NCBI RefSeq assembly: GCF_001693735.1
Contig: NZ_LWDV01000009.1
Coordinates: forward strand, 218,825-282,824
Length of the DNA: 64,000 bases
Source: Orenia metallireducens
GTDB taxonomy: Bacteria; Bacillota; Halanaerobiia; Halobacteroidales; Halobacteroidaceae
Direction: 5' to 3'
The position numbers were made by a program, and so were the translations under genes. The first letter of the stretch is position 1, and every line of letters starts with the position of its first letter. The notes under the pieces were generated by a model, which worked only from the letters and a program-made list of their open reading frames with translations, had not been told where the DNA came from and did not search any database. This document shows positions 27,130 through 35,704 of this stretch, piece by piece.

Positions 27130-29124
27130 ATGAAGAAAAAATTAGGGATAATTTTAATACTACTATTAGCGGTAATATCCTCTAAAGTTAGTGCTAATGT
27201 AGATCAATATGGTAATTTACAGTTAAAGAATGACTATATTTCTGTGATTGTCAACCAAAATGAATTCAATAAAGGTAGATTTGCTGTTGATATTACAGGA
27301 GGAGATCCAATTAGAAGTGGTGATGATGGTAAGCCATTACTTTATGGTCACCCTCACCCTTGGACATCTTATACTACCTTTAGAATAGATGATAAAAACT
27401 ATATCTTTGGTGGTAAGACTGATAAAAGGGCCGGTCGTAGTGGGGAGTATGGAGAGTTAATTCAAGGGCCTACCCTTGATAATAATAAGATTATTACTAA
27501 GTATAAATTTAATAAGATAGTTGTTAGTCAAATTTTAAACTTTGTTAAGAGTAGTACTACAGGATTGCCTGATACATTACAGATAACATATCGGGTTACA
27601 AATGAAGATGATGTAGAGCACCAAATAGGTACAAGGATTATGATTGATACCATGTTAGGTGAGAATGATGGTGCTCCTTTTAGGATTACTAATCAAGCAG
27701 TCACTAGTGATAGTCTATTCTTAAAAGATGAGGTGCCAACCTTCTGGCAGGCCTTTGATGAATTAAGAGATCCAAAGGTGACTGCACAGGGAACGATTAA
27801 AGGTGCTGGGGTGACTACCCCTGATGAGGTTTATTTTGCTGATTGGGGAAGTCTAGCAGATGGTCCTTGGGATTTTGATTTTAAATCTGGAGAAGAATTC
27901 TTACGCAAAGGTGAGTTTGAGCTAGATAGTGCTATGGCATTATTCTGGCAAGAAAGTACTATTAAAGCAGGAGAAACTAAGACCTATGTAACAAATTATG
28001 GTTTAGGGGGTATTACCATTGTACCTGGACTATTATCTTTAGGGGTTACTTCACCTGCACAGGTAGTGATGGATAAACCTAATAAGACTGTAGAGATTGT
28101 GGCTTATATCCAGAATACTGCCGAAATTACAGTAAAGGATGTAAAGGTTGAGTTAGTACTTCCAGAGAACTTAGAACCTATAGATAACTATAAGACCAAA
28201 GAGTTAGGTGATTTAAGTCCAGGACAGACTGCTCAGGTGATGTGGGAAGTTCGTCCTAAAAGGTTATTACAGCAACAGGTAGAGTATACAGTCAAGGCAA
28301 CTGCCAAGAATACTGATGATAACCAAGTAAGTAGAGGGCTAAAATTTGTTGGACCACCTAAGTTATCCTTGCAGTTAACTGCACCTAAAAGGATGGAGGC
28401 TAAGGATGATTCCTTAGTAAAGGATAGCTTCTATATTAAAGGAAAGATATCAAATTATGGAGCATCAACAGCTTATGGAATAGAGAGTACTTTGGCTTTA
28501 CCACCAGGATTAACCTTGAGTAAAGGTGATAAAGAAGAGAAGTTTATAGGATTCTTAGAGCCTAATGAAAGTATCGAATTATCATGGAAGGTTAAGCCTT
28601 TAATTTTAGTTGATGGGAAGTTACCTTATTCAGTAGAGCTAAGTAGTAGTAATGCTCTTAATGAAATATCTAAAAATAGTATCCTAATTCCAAAATTGGA
28701 CCCTAAGGTAAAGATAGAGGTTTTGCCTAAAAAGGGTGGTTATCAAGTTGGTGATTATCTGACTGCTCAAATAAGATTGAAGAATATATCAGACTTCTAT
28801 GGCTTAAAGACTAATATTAGTTACAATAATAAGGTATTAGAAGCCATTTATGTCTCACGAGGAAATCTTTTTATCGATAATGGCAAGTTATTGAGCTGGA
28901 ATCTACCTATAGTTTCTCAACAGGAGGGATTGATTAAAGGAATTTCTGCTTCCTTGGATGGTGAACAGGATATAGAAGATGGTTTAGTAGCCAATCTCCA
29001 TTTTAAGATTAAGTCTTTAGGAAGTTTTGATTTATCTTTTGAAGACTTCCTTGCTTATGATATGAATAATAATCAATTAAAATTGGAGATGGTTAATAAT
29101 CTACTTAATATTAGGAGGAATTAG
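27130..29124 (+). CDS. Secreted protein with CARDB-like repeats and C-terminal cohesin-like domain
   Basis: 664 aa with a signal peptide (cleavage near SKVSANVDQ, residue 22). Residues 25-290 form a beta-rich N-terminal region rich in Gly/Asp with no motif I can name. About 300-400 and 405-510 look like two Ig-like/CARDB repeats (VELVLPENLEP, STLALPPGLTLSKGD). About 525-660 resemble a cohesin fold: VEVLPKKGGYQVGDYLTAQI without the first V, then NISYNNKVLEAI and a late FEDF strand. No sortase signal or membrane anchor, so it probably acts in the periplasm or at the surface. It follows tonB by 11 bases. A role as partner of the TonB complex is inferred only from the operon. Confidence 0.7.
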   Translation: MKKKLGIILILLLAVISSKVSANVDQYGNLQLKNDYISVIVNQNEFNKGRFAVDITGGDPIRSGDDGKPLLYGHPHPWTSYTTFRIDDKNYIFGGKTDKRAGRSGEYGELIQGPTLDNNKIITKYKFNKIVVSQILNFVKSSTTGLPDTLQITYRVTNEDDVEHQIGTRIMIDTMLGENDGAPFRITNQAVTSDSLFLKDEVPTFWQAFDELRDPKVTAQGTIKGAGVTTPDEVYFADWGSLADGPWDFDFKSGEEFLRKGEFELDSAMALFWQESTIKAGETKTYVTNYGLGGITIVPGLLSLGVTSPAQVVMDKPNKTVEIVAYIQNTAEITVKDVKVELVLPENLEPIDNYKTKELGDLSPGQTAQVMWEVRPKRLLQQQVEYTVKATAKNTDDNQVSRGLKFVGPPKLSLQLTAPKRMEAKDDSLVKDSFYIKGKISNYGASTAYGIESTLALPPGLTLSKGDKEEKFIGFLEPNESIELSWKVKPLILVDGKLPYSVELSSSNALNEISKNSILIPKLDPKVKIEVLPKKGGYQVGDYLTAQIRLKNISDFYGLKTNISYNNKVLEAIYVSRGNLFIDNGKLLSWNLPIVSQQEGLIKGISASLDGEQDIEDGLVANLHFKIKSLGSFDLSFEDFLAYDMNNNQLKLEMVNNLLNIRRN

Positions 29125-29125
29125 T

Positions 29126-29794
29126 ATGAACGTACGGAATAGCTTTATTAACTTTATGCTCGTCTTTATTTTTGTGGCTACTGCAGCACTTCCAGCTTTA
29201 GCTAGCACTAAAATTGATGATATCTCAAGTAGCCATTGGGCTTATAAGAGTGTAAAGAAGCTTGTAGAGAAGGGGTATATGTCTTTGTATGAAGACAATA
29301 AATTTAAAGGTGAGAATAAGGTTAGCCGTTATGAACTTGCTAAGGTTATTGCTAAGATTTTAAATAATATCGAACAAGGGCAAGTGGTACCAGAAAAAGG
29401 CGATGTGCTGACATTAAAGAACTTAGCCTCAGAGTTTCGTTCTGAGCTAGTAGAGGTTATCAGTCAGAATGAGGATTTAAAGGGAGAAGTTAAAGAGCTT
29501 GATAAAGAGCAGAAGATTCTTAAAGAAGATATAGTCAACACAAATTATAGAATCAATCAACTGCAACAAGAAGTAGTGAAGATATTGGCTGATTTAAAAG
29601 AAGAAGGTTCAAGAATTGATGAATTAGAAGAGAAGATTGGTTCATTGGAGATAGAGAATCAAATGTTAAAGGAGCAATTAACTAAGTTAGAAGAGGGATC
29701 AGGAAGTCAAGCAGAGATTGAAGGTTTAAAGAGAAGATTTTATTGGTTAACTGGTGGCTGGTTAATCTCTGTATTATTATTGATGAGCAACTAA
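29126..29794 (+). CDS. SLH-domain, coiled-coil protein with C-terminal membrane helix
   Basis: 222 aa with a signal peptide (cleavage near ALASTK). One SLH domain (residues about 30-85: SSHWAYKSVKKLVEKGYM, VSRYELAKVIAKIL) should bind peptidoglycan or its secondary polymer. A long coiled coil (about 105-195) is rich in E/K/L. The last 18 residues (RFYWLTGGWLISVLLLMSN less the R) form a helix able to anchor in a membrane. In diderm Firmicutes SLH-coiled-coil N-termini tether OmpM-type porins to the wall; here the barrel is absent and replaced by a short helix. One base separates it from the previous gene. Confidence 0.8.
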   Translation: MNVRNSFINFMLVFIFVATAALPALASTKIDDISSSHWAYKSVKKLVEKGYMSLYEDNKFKGENKVSRYELAKVIAKILNNIEQGQVVPEKGDVLTLKNLASEFRSELVEVISQNEDLKGEVKELDKEQKILKEDIVNTNYRINQLQQEVVKILADLKEEGSRIDELEEKIGSLEIENQMLKEQLTKLEEGSGSQAEIEGLKRRFYWLTGGWLISVLLLMSN

Positions 29795-29809
29795 AAGGTG
29801 GGGGACAGA

Positions 29810-30421
29810 ATGGAGAGAAAGAGTAGAATTATTTCAATAATTGCATTTACTTTAGTGTTTCTATTAATAAGTCCCTGCTTTACTTCTCTTTTTGCTCCTC
29901 TCTCATATCAGGCTTATGCAGCAGAGATTCAAAGAGAAGATGCTTATAAGGGTTTAGCTTTTACAGTAGTTTTAATCTATATTTTTAATAGAGTTTTTGG
30001 TGATGATAAAGATGTAGCAAGGTCAAATTGGAATATAAGTAGAGAGCCTATGGATTATACTGATGATGAGTTGACTTGGTTAGCAAGAGCAGTTCATGCT
30101 GAAGCTAGAGGAGAGCCTTTTGAGGGGCAAGTAGCTGTAGCGTCAGTTATTCTCAATCGAGTAAGGAGTACTAAATTCCCTAATACAATTTATAGTGTAA
30201 TCCATCAGAAGAACCAATTTAGTTCAGTGGATGATGGACAGATATATCTGCCACCTAATGAATCATCATATAATGCTGCTATAGAAGCTTTTAGAGGTAA
30301 TGATCCAACAGATGGTGCTCTTTACTTCTATAATCCCAAGACTGCTAATCCTATCGGAAGAGCTTGGTTAGAAACTAGAGAAAAGACGGTTCAGATTGGT
30401 AATCATGTCTTTGCTAGATAG
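29810..30421 (+). CDS. SleB/CwlJ-type cell wall hydrolase
   Basis: A 203-aa exported protein. Residues 1-35 hold a long hydrophobic signal or anchor. The hydrolase domain (Hydrolase_2) covers about 80-203: ELTWLARAVHAEARGEP has the catalytic glutamate, followed by VASVILNRV, KNQFSSV and GALYFYNP. It may act in spore-cortex lysis or general peptidoglycan turnover; unlike SleB it has no N-terminal peptidoglycan-binding domain. ATG 29810 follows AAGGTGGGGG. Last gene of the exbB operon, followed by a terminator. Confidence 0.88.
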   Translation: MERKSRIISIIAFTLVFLLISPCFTSLFAPLSYQAYAAEIQREDAYKGLAFTVVLIYIFNRVFGDDKDVARSNWNISREPMDYTDDELTWLARAVHAEARGEPFEGQVAVASVILNRVRSTKFPNTIYSVIHQKNQFSSVDDGQIYLPPNESSYNAAIEAFRGNDPTDGALYFYNPKTANPIGRAWLETREKTVQIGNHVFAR

Positions 30422-30440
30422 AATTAAATATTGGTTTTAA

Positions 30441-30475
30441 AATAAGTCTCGGAAACTCCGAGACTTATTTTTCTT
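30441..30475 (+). terminator. Intrinsic terminator ending the exbB-sleB operon
   Basis: A 13-base stem, AATAAGTCTCGGA / TCCGAGACTTATT, with loop AAC, then TTTCTTT. Confidence 0.9.
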
Positions 30476-30539
30476 TAAAGGAGGAATTTTAGGAATATAT
30501 AATTTGAAATTAGGTATTATGGGTATATTACGGCATTTT

Positions 30540-30662
30540 TTGAGTTGATAGGGATAGTTAATAGTTAGGGCTTTTAAAGTGAAAAGAATTATTGTTTGAA
30601 CGAAGCAAAAATTGAACTAAAAATTTAGATTTTAATCAAATTTTGAATAAAGAACTTAAGCA
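30540..30662. repeat. Interspersed repeat, families D/C
   Basis: Matches 14095-14212 in order and spacing: GTTGATAG, AATTNTTGTTTGA, AAGCA-AAATTGAA, AATTTAGA, AAGTTTGAAT-type blocks. Non-coding. Confidence 0.5.
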
Positions 30663-30720
30663 ATGATAATATTTAATAGTTTGATTGCTGAGTGAGTTTT
30701 AATTCTTTTCTAGACTTTTG

Positions 30721-30778
30721 GTGACTTTTGCGGTAATGGCAAAAGTCACTCGGGAAAAAAGCTGGTAAGCTTTCCCGA
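30721..30778. repeat. Tandem hairpin pair
   Basis: First hairpin: GTGACTTTTGC (30721-30731) and GCAAAAGTCAC (30739-30749), 11 perfect pairs. Second, one base later: TCGGGAAA (30750-30757) and TTTCCCGA (30771-30778). Neither has a U-tract. Confidence 0.8.
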
Positions 30779-30998
30779 AAGATATTTTAATAATTTTGTT
30801 AACTTTTAAAAAGTAAAAGTGTCGCAATATCTATAAAGACACATTTCAATTTCCCGTTAGAATCATAAAGATATACAAATCTGATAATAGAATCTATAAA
30901 TAAAGGTAAAAATAAATTAAAGTAGAATTAATTTCTAAACAGCGACTTTAAGTTGATTAGATGAGTTATTAAGATTAATTAATTTTCATAAAATCTTA

Positions 30999-31027
30999 TT
31001 GACACTTAGGGAGATATATGTTATATT
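30999..31027 (+). promoter_or_regulatory. Sigma-A promoter of the his operon
   Basis: TTGACA (30999-31004), 17-base spacer, TATATT (31022-31027). It lies 50 bases before the hisZ start and is the only good promoter in this gap. Confidence 0.7.
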
Positions 31028-31076
31028 TTAATAAATCACCACTTTAACGTAATAAAGTAATTAAGGAGGGGTTCTC

Positions 31077-32294
31077 TTGACATTGATTAAATTACAGAGA
31101 CCAGAAGGAACTAGAGATTATTTACCAGAAGTAGCAGAGAAGAAGAGGTATATAGAGGATAAATTACATAATCTATTTAAAGGTTGGGGTTATGAGGAGA
31201 TTATTACACCTACCTTTGAGTTTTATGATATATTATCAGCAGGAACAGAGGGCTTACAGACCAAAATGTATAATTTCTTTGATCGTAAAGGTCAAATTCT
31301 AGCTTTAAGACCTGAGATGACTGCCTCGATTGCAAGGGTAGCAGCAACTAAATTAAAGGACAGTCCTTTACCTTTACGTTTATCTTATCAGAGCAATGTC
31401 TTCCGTTATACTAGTCCACGAGCAGGGCAATATCGAGAGTTCTATCAAGCTGGCGTAGAATTATTAGGAATAACAAGTCCGATGGGTGATGCTGAAGTAA
31501 TTGCCATGGCAGCAAAAGCCTTTGAGGAATCAGGGTTGAAAAATTTTAAGATAGATATCGGTGATGTAGATTACTTTACTGGGATTATGAAAGCCGCTAA
31601 ATTGGAGGAAGAGGAACAGATTGCAATTCGTCAAGCCTTATCTCAGAGAAATGTAGTGGAATTAGAGAAATTATTAACTGAAACTGAATTGACTGAAAAG
31701 CAGAAGGAAGCAATCTTATCAGTTCAAGAGTTACGTGGTAGGGTAGAGGTTATTGAAAAGGCTAAAGATTTAGTAGATAATCAAGAATCCTTAGAGTCAT
31801 TGATTAATTTAGAGGAAGTATATCGTAACTTAGAACTTTTAGGTGTTAGTGAATATATCTGTATAGATCTTAGTGTTGTTCGTAACTTCAACTACTATAC
31901 GGGAATCGTCTTTGAAGGATATACTAAGGATTTAGGTTATACTATCTGTGGTGGAGGTCGTTATGATAGGTTAGTAAGTAAGTTTGGCTATTCAGTACCT
32001 GCTACTGGATTTGCGATAGGTATTGATAGGTTATTGCTGTCCTTAGAAAAGCAAGATTATAATTTCCCTCTTATTAAAGATAAAATTTTGGTCTTGATAG
32101 ATCCAGCTTATAAAGAAGAGGGCTTTGCTTTGGCAGAAGAGCTAAGAGGGAAGGATAAGCAGGTAGAGATTGAGATATTTAATAGAGAATTAGAAGATGT
32201 TATAGAGTATATAGATAGTAAAGGTTTAGAATTAAAGGTGGTAGGAGAAGAGTTAGAGGCTAAGGTTAAGACTTTAGTAGGTGGAAAGGAGTAG
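31077..32294 (+). CDS. hisZ: ATP phosphoribosyltransferase regulatory subunit
   Basis: A 405-aa HisRS-like protein that activates short-form HisG. RPEGTRDYLPEVAEKK start, LRPEMTASIARV (class II motif 2-like), YRQAGVE-type FYQAGVELLG and GGGRYDRL are shared with HisRS, but the anticodon-binding domain is reduced. It starts the his operon and precedes a short HisG, the expected pairing. TTG 31077 follows AAGGAGGGG by six bases. Confidence 0.93.
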   Translation: MTLIKLQRPEGTRDYLPEVAEKKRYIEDKLHNLFKGWGYEEIITPTFEFYDILSAGTEGLQTKMYNFFDRKGQILALRPEMTASIARVAATKLKDSPLPLRLSYQSNVFRYTSPRAGQYREFYQAGVELLGITSPMGDAEVIAMAAKAFEESGLKNFKIDIGDVDYFTGIMKAAKLEEEEQIAIRQALSQRNVVELEKLLTETELTEKQKEAILSVQELRGRVEVIEKAKDLVDNQESLESLINLEEVYRNLELLGVSEYICIDLSVVRNFNYYTGIVFEGYTKDLGYTICGGGRYDRLVSKFGYSVPATGFAIGIDRLLLSLEKQDYNFPLIKDKILVLIDPAYKEEGFALAEELRGKDKQVEIEIFNRELEDVIEYIDSKGLELKVVGEELEAKVKTLVGGKE

Positions 32295-32298
32295 AGGT

Positions 32299-32940
32299 AT
32301 GAATAAATTAACTATTGCTTTACCAAAAGGGAGATTATTCAAATCTGTGGTTAAGATTTTACAGGAAGCTGGAATTATAAATCGAGACCTTGATGATGAT
32401 TCACGGAAGCTGGTTCTGACTGACAAAGATAATAATATTGATATAATCTTATCCAAAGCTGTAGATGTACAGACCTATGTTGAAAATGGAGTAGCTGATA
32501 TTGGGGTAGCAGGAAAGGATGTTCTTTTAGAAGCAGGGGCAAAGATCTGTGAGGTATTGGATTTAGGTTTGGGTTACTGTAGATTGGTTGTGGCTCTGCC
32601 TAAAGATAAAGGTATTACTAACTTAAGTCAATTACCACCTACAGGGAGAGTGGCTACTAAGTATGTCAATGTAGCACAGCGATACTTTGATAAGAATGGA
32701 ATTCAGATAGAGGTAGTTAAATTGAATGGTTCTATAGAGTTAGCACCTATTATAGGTCTTTCAGATATGATAGTCGATATAACTTCTACTGGAACTACTT
32801 TGAAGGAGAATAATCTGATCGAAATTGCTGAAATAGCTGAATCCTCGGCACGATTAATTGTTAATCAAGTAAGTTATAAATCAGAGTATAGTAGGATCAG
32901 GGATATAATTGAAAAGGTTAGAACAGTAATTAGTGGATAG
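32299..32940 (+). CDS. hisG: ATP phosphoribosyltransferase catalytic subunit, short form
   Basis: First step of histidine synthesis, joining ATP and PRPP. The 213-aa length shows the HisG-S form without the C-terminal regulatory domain, so it needs HisZ. IALPKGRLF at the start, DVQTYVENGVADIGVAGKD, and DITSTGTTLKENNL (PRPP-binding) are diagnostic. ATG 32299 lies five bases after hisZ. Confidence 0.95.
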   Translation: MNKLTIALPKGRLFKSVVKILQEAGIINRDLDDDSRKLVLTDKDNNIDIILSKAVDVQTYVENGVADIGVAGKDVLLEAGAKICEVLDLGLGYCRLVVALPKDKGITNLSQLPPTGRVATKYVNVAQRYFDKNGIQIEVVKLNGSIELAPIIGLSDMIVDITSTGTTLKENNLIEIAEIAESSARLIVNQVSYKSEYSRIRDIIEKVRTVISG

Positions 32941-33055
32941 GAAAGATTCCTTTGGGTATTTTTCCATCACTAAGGGTTAGTAGAACTTGAAGGAGAGTTA
33001 AGAAGTTGATTCTTTACTAATTTATTACTCACTAAATTAATAAGGAGGATTAAAG
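32940..33055 (+). repeat. Intergenic element between hisG and hisD, related to the 37929 repeat
   Basis: Begins at the hisG stop with GGAAAGATTCC..., continues TTTTTCCATCAC and AAGGGTTAGTAGAACTTGAAGG, a diverged version of the repeat unit at 37929. The rest resembles the ACTCACTAAAT tail of the GTAACGAG hairpin family. Confidence 0.6.
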
Positions 33056-34357
33056 ATGTTAAAGATATTAAAGACTACTGAAGCAGGGATAGAAACAGAG
33101 TTAAATAAAGTTTTAAACCGTTCATCCTTCGATAATGAAGCTCAAGTAGAGGCTGTACAGGAAATCTGGGATAATGTCAAAGCTAGAGGTGATGAAGCTA
33201 TCTTTGAATATACAGCCCGTTTTGACCAGGTAGATTTAAAGGATAAAGGATTAGAGGTACAGCCAGAGGAGATTGAAGAGGCTTATAAAGAAATTGATGA
33301 TGAATTCTTAAAGGCAATTAGAGTATCGATAAAAAATGTAAGTGAATTTCACAGTAAACAGCTACAAGAAAGCTGGATGGATGTTAAAGAGGATGGTGTT
33401 ATCTTAGGGCAGAAGTTTGAACCTTTGGAGAAGGTAGGAATCTATGTCCCAGGAGGTAGTGCTCCTTTGGTATCTTCTGTAGTGATGAATGGTGCTCCAG
33501 CCAAGGTGGCAGGGGTTAAGGAGATAATTATGGTAACTCCCCCTTCTAAAGATGGAGGTATTAACCCGTATACCCTAGTAACAGCAGCTGAAGTTGGAGT
33601 AGATAAGATTTATAAAGTTGGTGGTGCTCAAGCGGTAGTAGGTTTGGCTTTAGGTACTGAGACTATGACTAAGGTTGATAAGATAGTAGGACCAGGTAAT
33701 ATCTATGTTACTTTAGCTAAGAAGATGGCCTTTGGATATGTAGATATTGATATGTTAGCAGGACCAAGTGAGGTCTTAGTATTGGCAGATGAGAGTGCTA
33801 ATCCTCGTTTTGTAGCAGCTGATCTATTATCACAAGCAGAGCATGACCCGATGGCTTCAAGTATCTTAGTAACTACTTCATTACAACTAGCTAAAAAGGT
33901 TAATCTAGAGTTAGAGAAGCAGTTAGTAGAGCTATCTCGTCAGGATATCTGTAAAGAGTCTTTAGAGAATTATGGAGCTATCTTAGTAGCTCAAAACTTA
34001 GATGAAGCAATTGATTTGACCAATCGTTTTGCTCCAGAGCATTTAGAGGTTAAGGTTGATGAACCTTTTGCTATCTTAGGTAAGTTAAAGAATGCTGGAG
34101 CAATCTTTATGGGAGAGTATGCTGCAGAGCCAATTGGTGATTATATAGCAGGACCTAATCATGTCCTACCAACTGGAGGATCAGCTAGATTCTACTCTCC
34201 GCTGAATATAGATGACTTTAGAAAGAAATCAAGTATTATCTTTTATACTAAAGCAGGGCTAGAGAAGGTTAAAGATGATGCTGTTAGAATAGCTGAGGTA
34301 GAAGGGCTCGATGCTCATGCTAATAGTATTAAGGTAAGATTTGAAGAGGAGGTTTAA
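33056..34357 (+). CDS. hisD: Histidinol dehydrogenase
   Basis: Two-step NAD-dependent oxidation of histidinol to histidine. The 433-aa protein has YVPGGSAPLVSSVVMNGAPA, GGAQAV, DMLAGPSEVLVLAD, LLSQAEHDP (zinc ligands) and the catalytic FAPEHLE. AAGGAGG precedes ATG 33056. The stop sits one base before the hisB ATG. Confidence 0.96.
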   Translation: MLKILKTTEAGIETELNKVLNRSSFDNEAQVEAVQEIWDNVKARGDEAIFEYTARFDQVDLKDKGLEVQPEEIEEAYKEIDDEFLKAIRVSIKNVSEFHSKQLQESWMDVKEDGVILGQKFEPLEKVGIYVPGGSAPLVSSVVMNGAPAKVAGVKEIIMVTPPSKDGGINPYTLVTAAEVGVDKIYKVGGAQAVVGLALGTETMTKVDKIVGPGNIYVTLAKKMAFGYVDIDMLAGPSEVLVLADESANPRFVAADLLSQAEHDPMASSILVTTSLQLAKKVNLELEKQLVELSRQDICKESLENYGAILVAQNLDEAIDLTNRFAPEHLEVKVDEPFAILGKLKNAGAIFMGEYAAEPIGDYIAGPNHVLPTGGSARFYSPLNIDDFRKKSSIIFYTKAGLEKVKDDAVRIAEVEGLDAHANSIKVRFEEEV

Positions 34358-34358
34358 G

Positions 34359-34946
34359 ATGCGTCAAGCAGATATAAATCGTCAGACCAGTGAAACAGAG
34401 ATCTCTTTAAAGATAAATTTGGATGGTAGTGGAAATTCTAATATTGATACTCCTGTCCCTTTTCTAAATCATATGCTAGATCTATTTACTAGACATGGGC
34501 TTTTTGATTTGGAATTAGAGGCTAAGGGTGATGTAGAGATAGATGACCACCATACTGTAGAGGATATTGGAATTGTACTAGGTCAGGCTATCAAAGAAGC
34601 TATTGGAGATAAAGTAGGAATCAACCGTTATGGAAGCGAGTTTGTTCCAATGGATGATGCTCTAGTTCATATAGCATTAGATTTAAGTGGAAGATATTAT
34701 TTGAATTGTGAGATAGATGGGCTAAAGGATAAGGTAGGGGAGTTTGATACAGAGCTAGTAGAAGAGTTCTTTAGAGCAGTAGCCTTTAATTTAGGTCTTA
34801 ATTTACATATTAGAAAGTTAGCAGGTTATAATACCCATCATATTATTGAAGGTATTTTTAAAGCCTTTGGAAGGTCATTATCTAAGGCTGTGGCTATTAA
34901 TGATAGGATTACGGGGATAATGTCAACTAAGGGAAAACTTGAATAA
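34359..34946 (+). CDS. hisB: Imidazoleglycerol-phosphate dehydratase
   Basis: Monofunctional 195-aa enzyme with the two duplicated metal-binding HHTVEDIG-type motifs (DDHHTVEDIG near residue 66, and NTHHIIEGIFKAFG). There is no N-terminal histidinol-phosphatase domain. ATG 34359 follows GAGGAGG; the upstream TTG at 34341 lies inside hisD. Confidence 0.96.
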   Translation: MRQADINRQTSETEISLKINLDGSGNSNIDTPVPFLNHMLDLFTRHGLFDLELEAKGDVEIDDHHTVEDIGIVLGQAIKEAIGDKVGINRYGSEFVPMDDALVHIALDLSGRYYLNCEIDGLKDKVGEFDTELVEEFFRAVAFNLGLNLHIRKLAGYNTHHIIEGIFKAFGRSLSKAVAINDRITGIMSTKGKLE

Positions 34947-35064
34947 ATTGACAGTGTACAGTTTACAATGTACGTTAAGTTCAAAATTGTTTAAGATCGT
35001 ATGGGGTTTTTTAGTCTTTTAAATGTTTTAACTGTACTCTGTCAATTGTTAACTGTGAATTGAA
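34946..35064 (+). repeat. Large intergenic hairpin between hisB and hisH (family D)
   Basis: ATTGACAGTGTACAGTT (34947-34963) pairs with AACTGTACTCTGTCAAT (35030-35046) at 16 of 17 positions, around a 66-base loop. Begins at the hisB stop. Fragments of the same arm occur at 5249, 9526 and 14090. Confidence 0.75.
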
Positions 35065-35080
35065 TAAGTGAGGTGATAAA

Positions 35081-35704
35081 ATGATTAAAATCATAGATTA
35101 CGGGATGGGTAATTTAAGGAGTGTACAAAAGAGCTTTGAGAAGGTTGGTTATCAAGCGGAGATAACTAATAAGAAAGAGGAGATACTAAATGCAGATGGA
35201 GTTGTTCTTCCAGGAGTAGGTGCTTTTAAGGATGCTATGGAGAACATTCAGAAATTAGATTTGATAGATACTATCCACCAAGTGGTTAAGGAAGGTAAAC
35301 CTTTTTTAGGAATCTGCTTAGGGTTTCAACTCCTATTTAGTGAAAGTACAGAATTTGGTTATACTAAAGGTTTAGATATTATCTCTGGTTCAGTTAAGAA
35401 GTTTCCTGATAATTTAGGGCTTAAGATTCCTCATATGGGTTGGAACCAATTGAATCTTAAACAAGATAATCAAATCTATGATGGATTAACTGATGGAGAA
35501 TTCCAATACTTTGTTCATTCTTATTATGTTGAAACAGAGGATAAAGATGTAATTGGTGCAACAACTGATTATGGGATTGAGTTTGTCTCAAGTATTGTTA
35601 AGGATAATGTCTATGGTGCTCAATTCCATCCAGAGAAGAGTAGTGATAAGGGATTACAGGTTCTTAAGAATTTTGGAAAGATAGTAGAAATGGAGGAAGA
35701 ATAG
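35081..35704 (+). CDS. hisH: Imidazole glycerol phosphate synthase, glutaminase subunit
   Basis: Class I glutaminase giving ammonia to HisF. The 207-aa protein has DYGMGNLRSV, LPGVGAF, the nucleophile cysteine in FLGICLGFQLLF, and the late FHPEKS histidine/glutamate pair. It abuts hisA with no gap. Confidence 0.96.
   Translation: MIKIIDYGMGNLRSVQKSFEKVGYQAEITNKKEEILNADGVVLPGVGAFKDAMENIQKLDLIDTIHQVVKEGKPFLGICLGFQLLFSESTEFGYTKGLDIISGSVKKFPDNLGLKIPHMGWNQLNLKQDNQIYDGLTDGEFQYFVHSYYVETEDKDVIGATTDYGIEFVSSIVKDNVYGAQFHPEKSSDKGLQVLKNFGKIVEMEEE

Larger units (their letters stand above)
30480..31076. other. Gene-free stretch before the his operon
   Basis: Nearly 600 bases with no gene. Holds a family D/C repeat (30540-30662), a tandem pair of hairpins (30721-30778) and the his promoter (30999-31027). 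No T-box motif was found, although his genes in Firmicutes are often T-box controlled. Confidence 0.6.
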
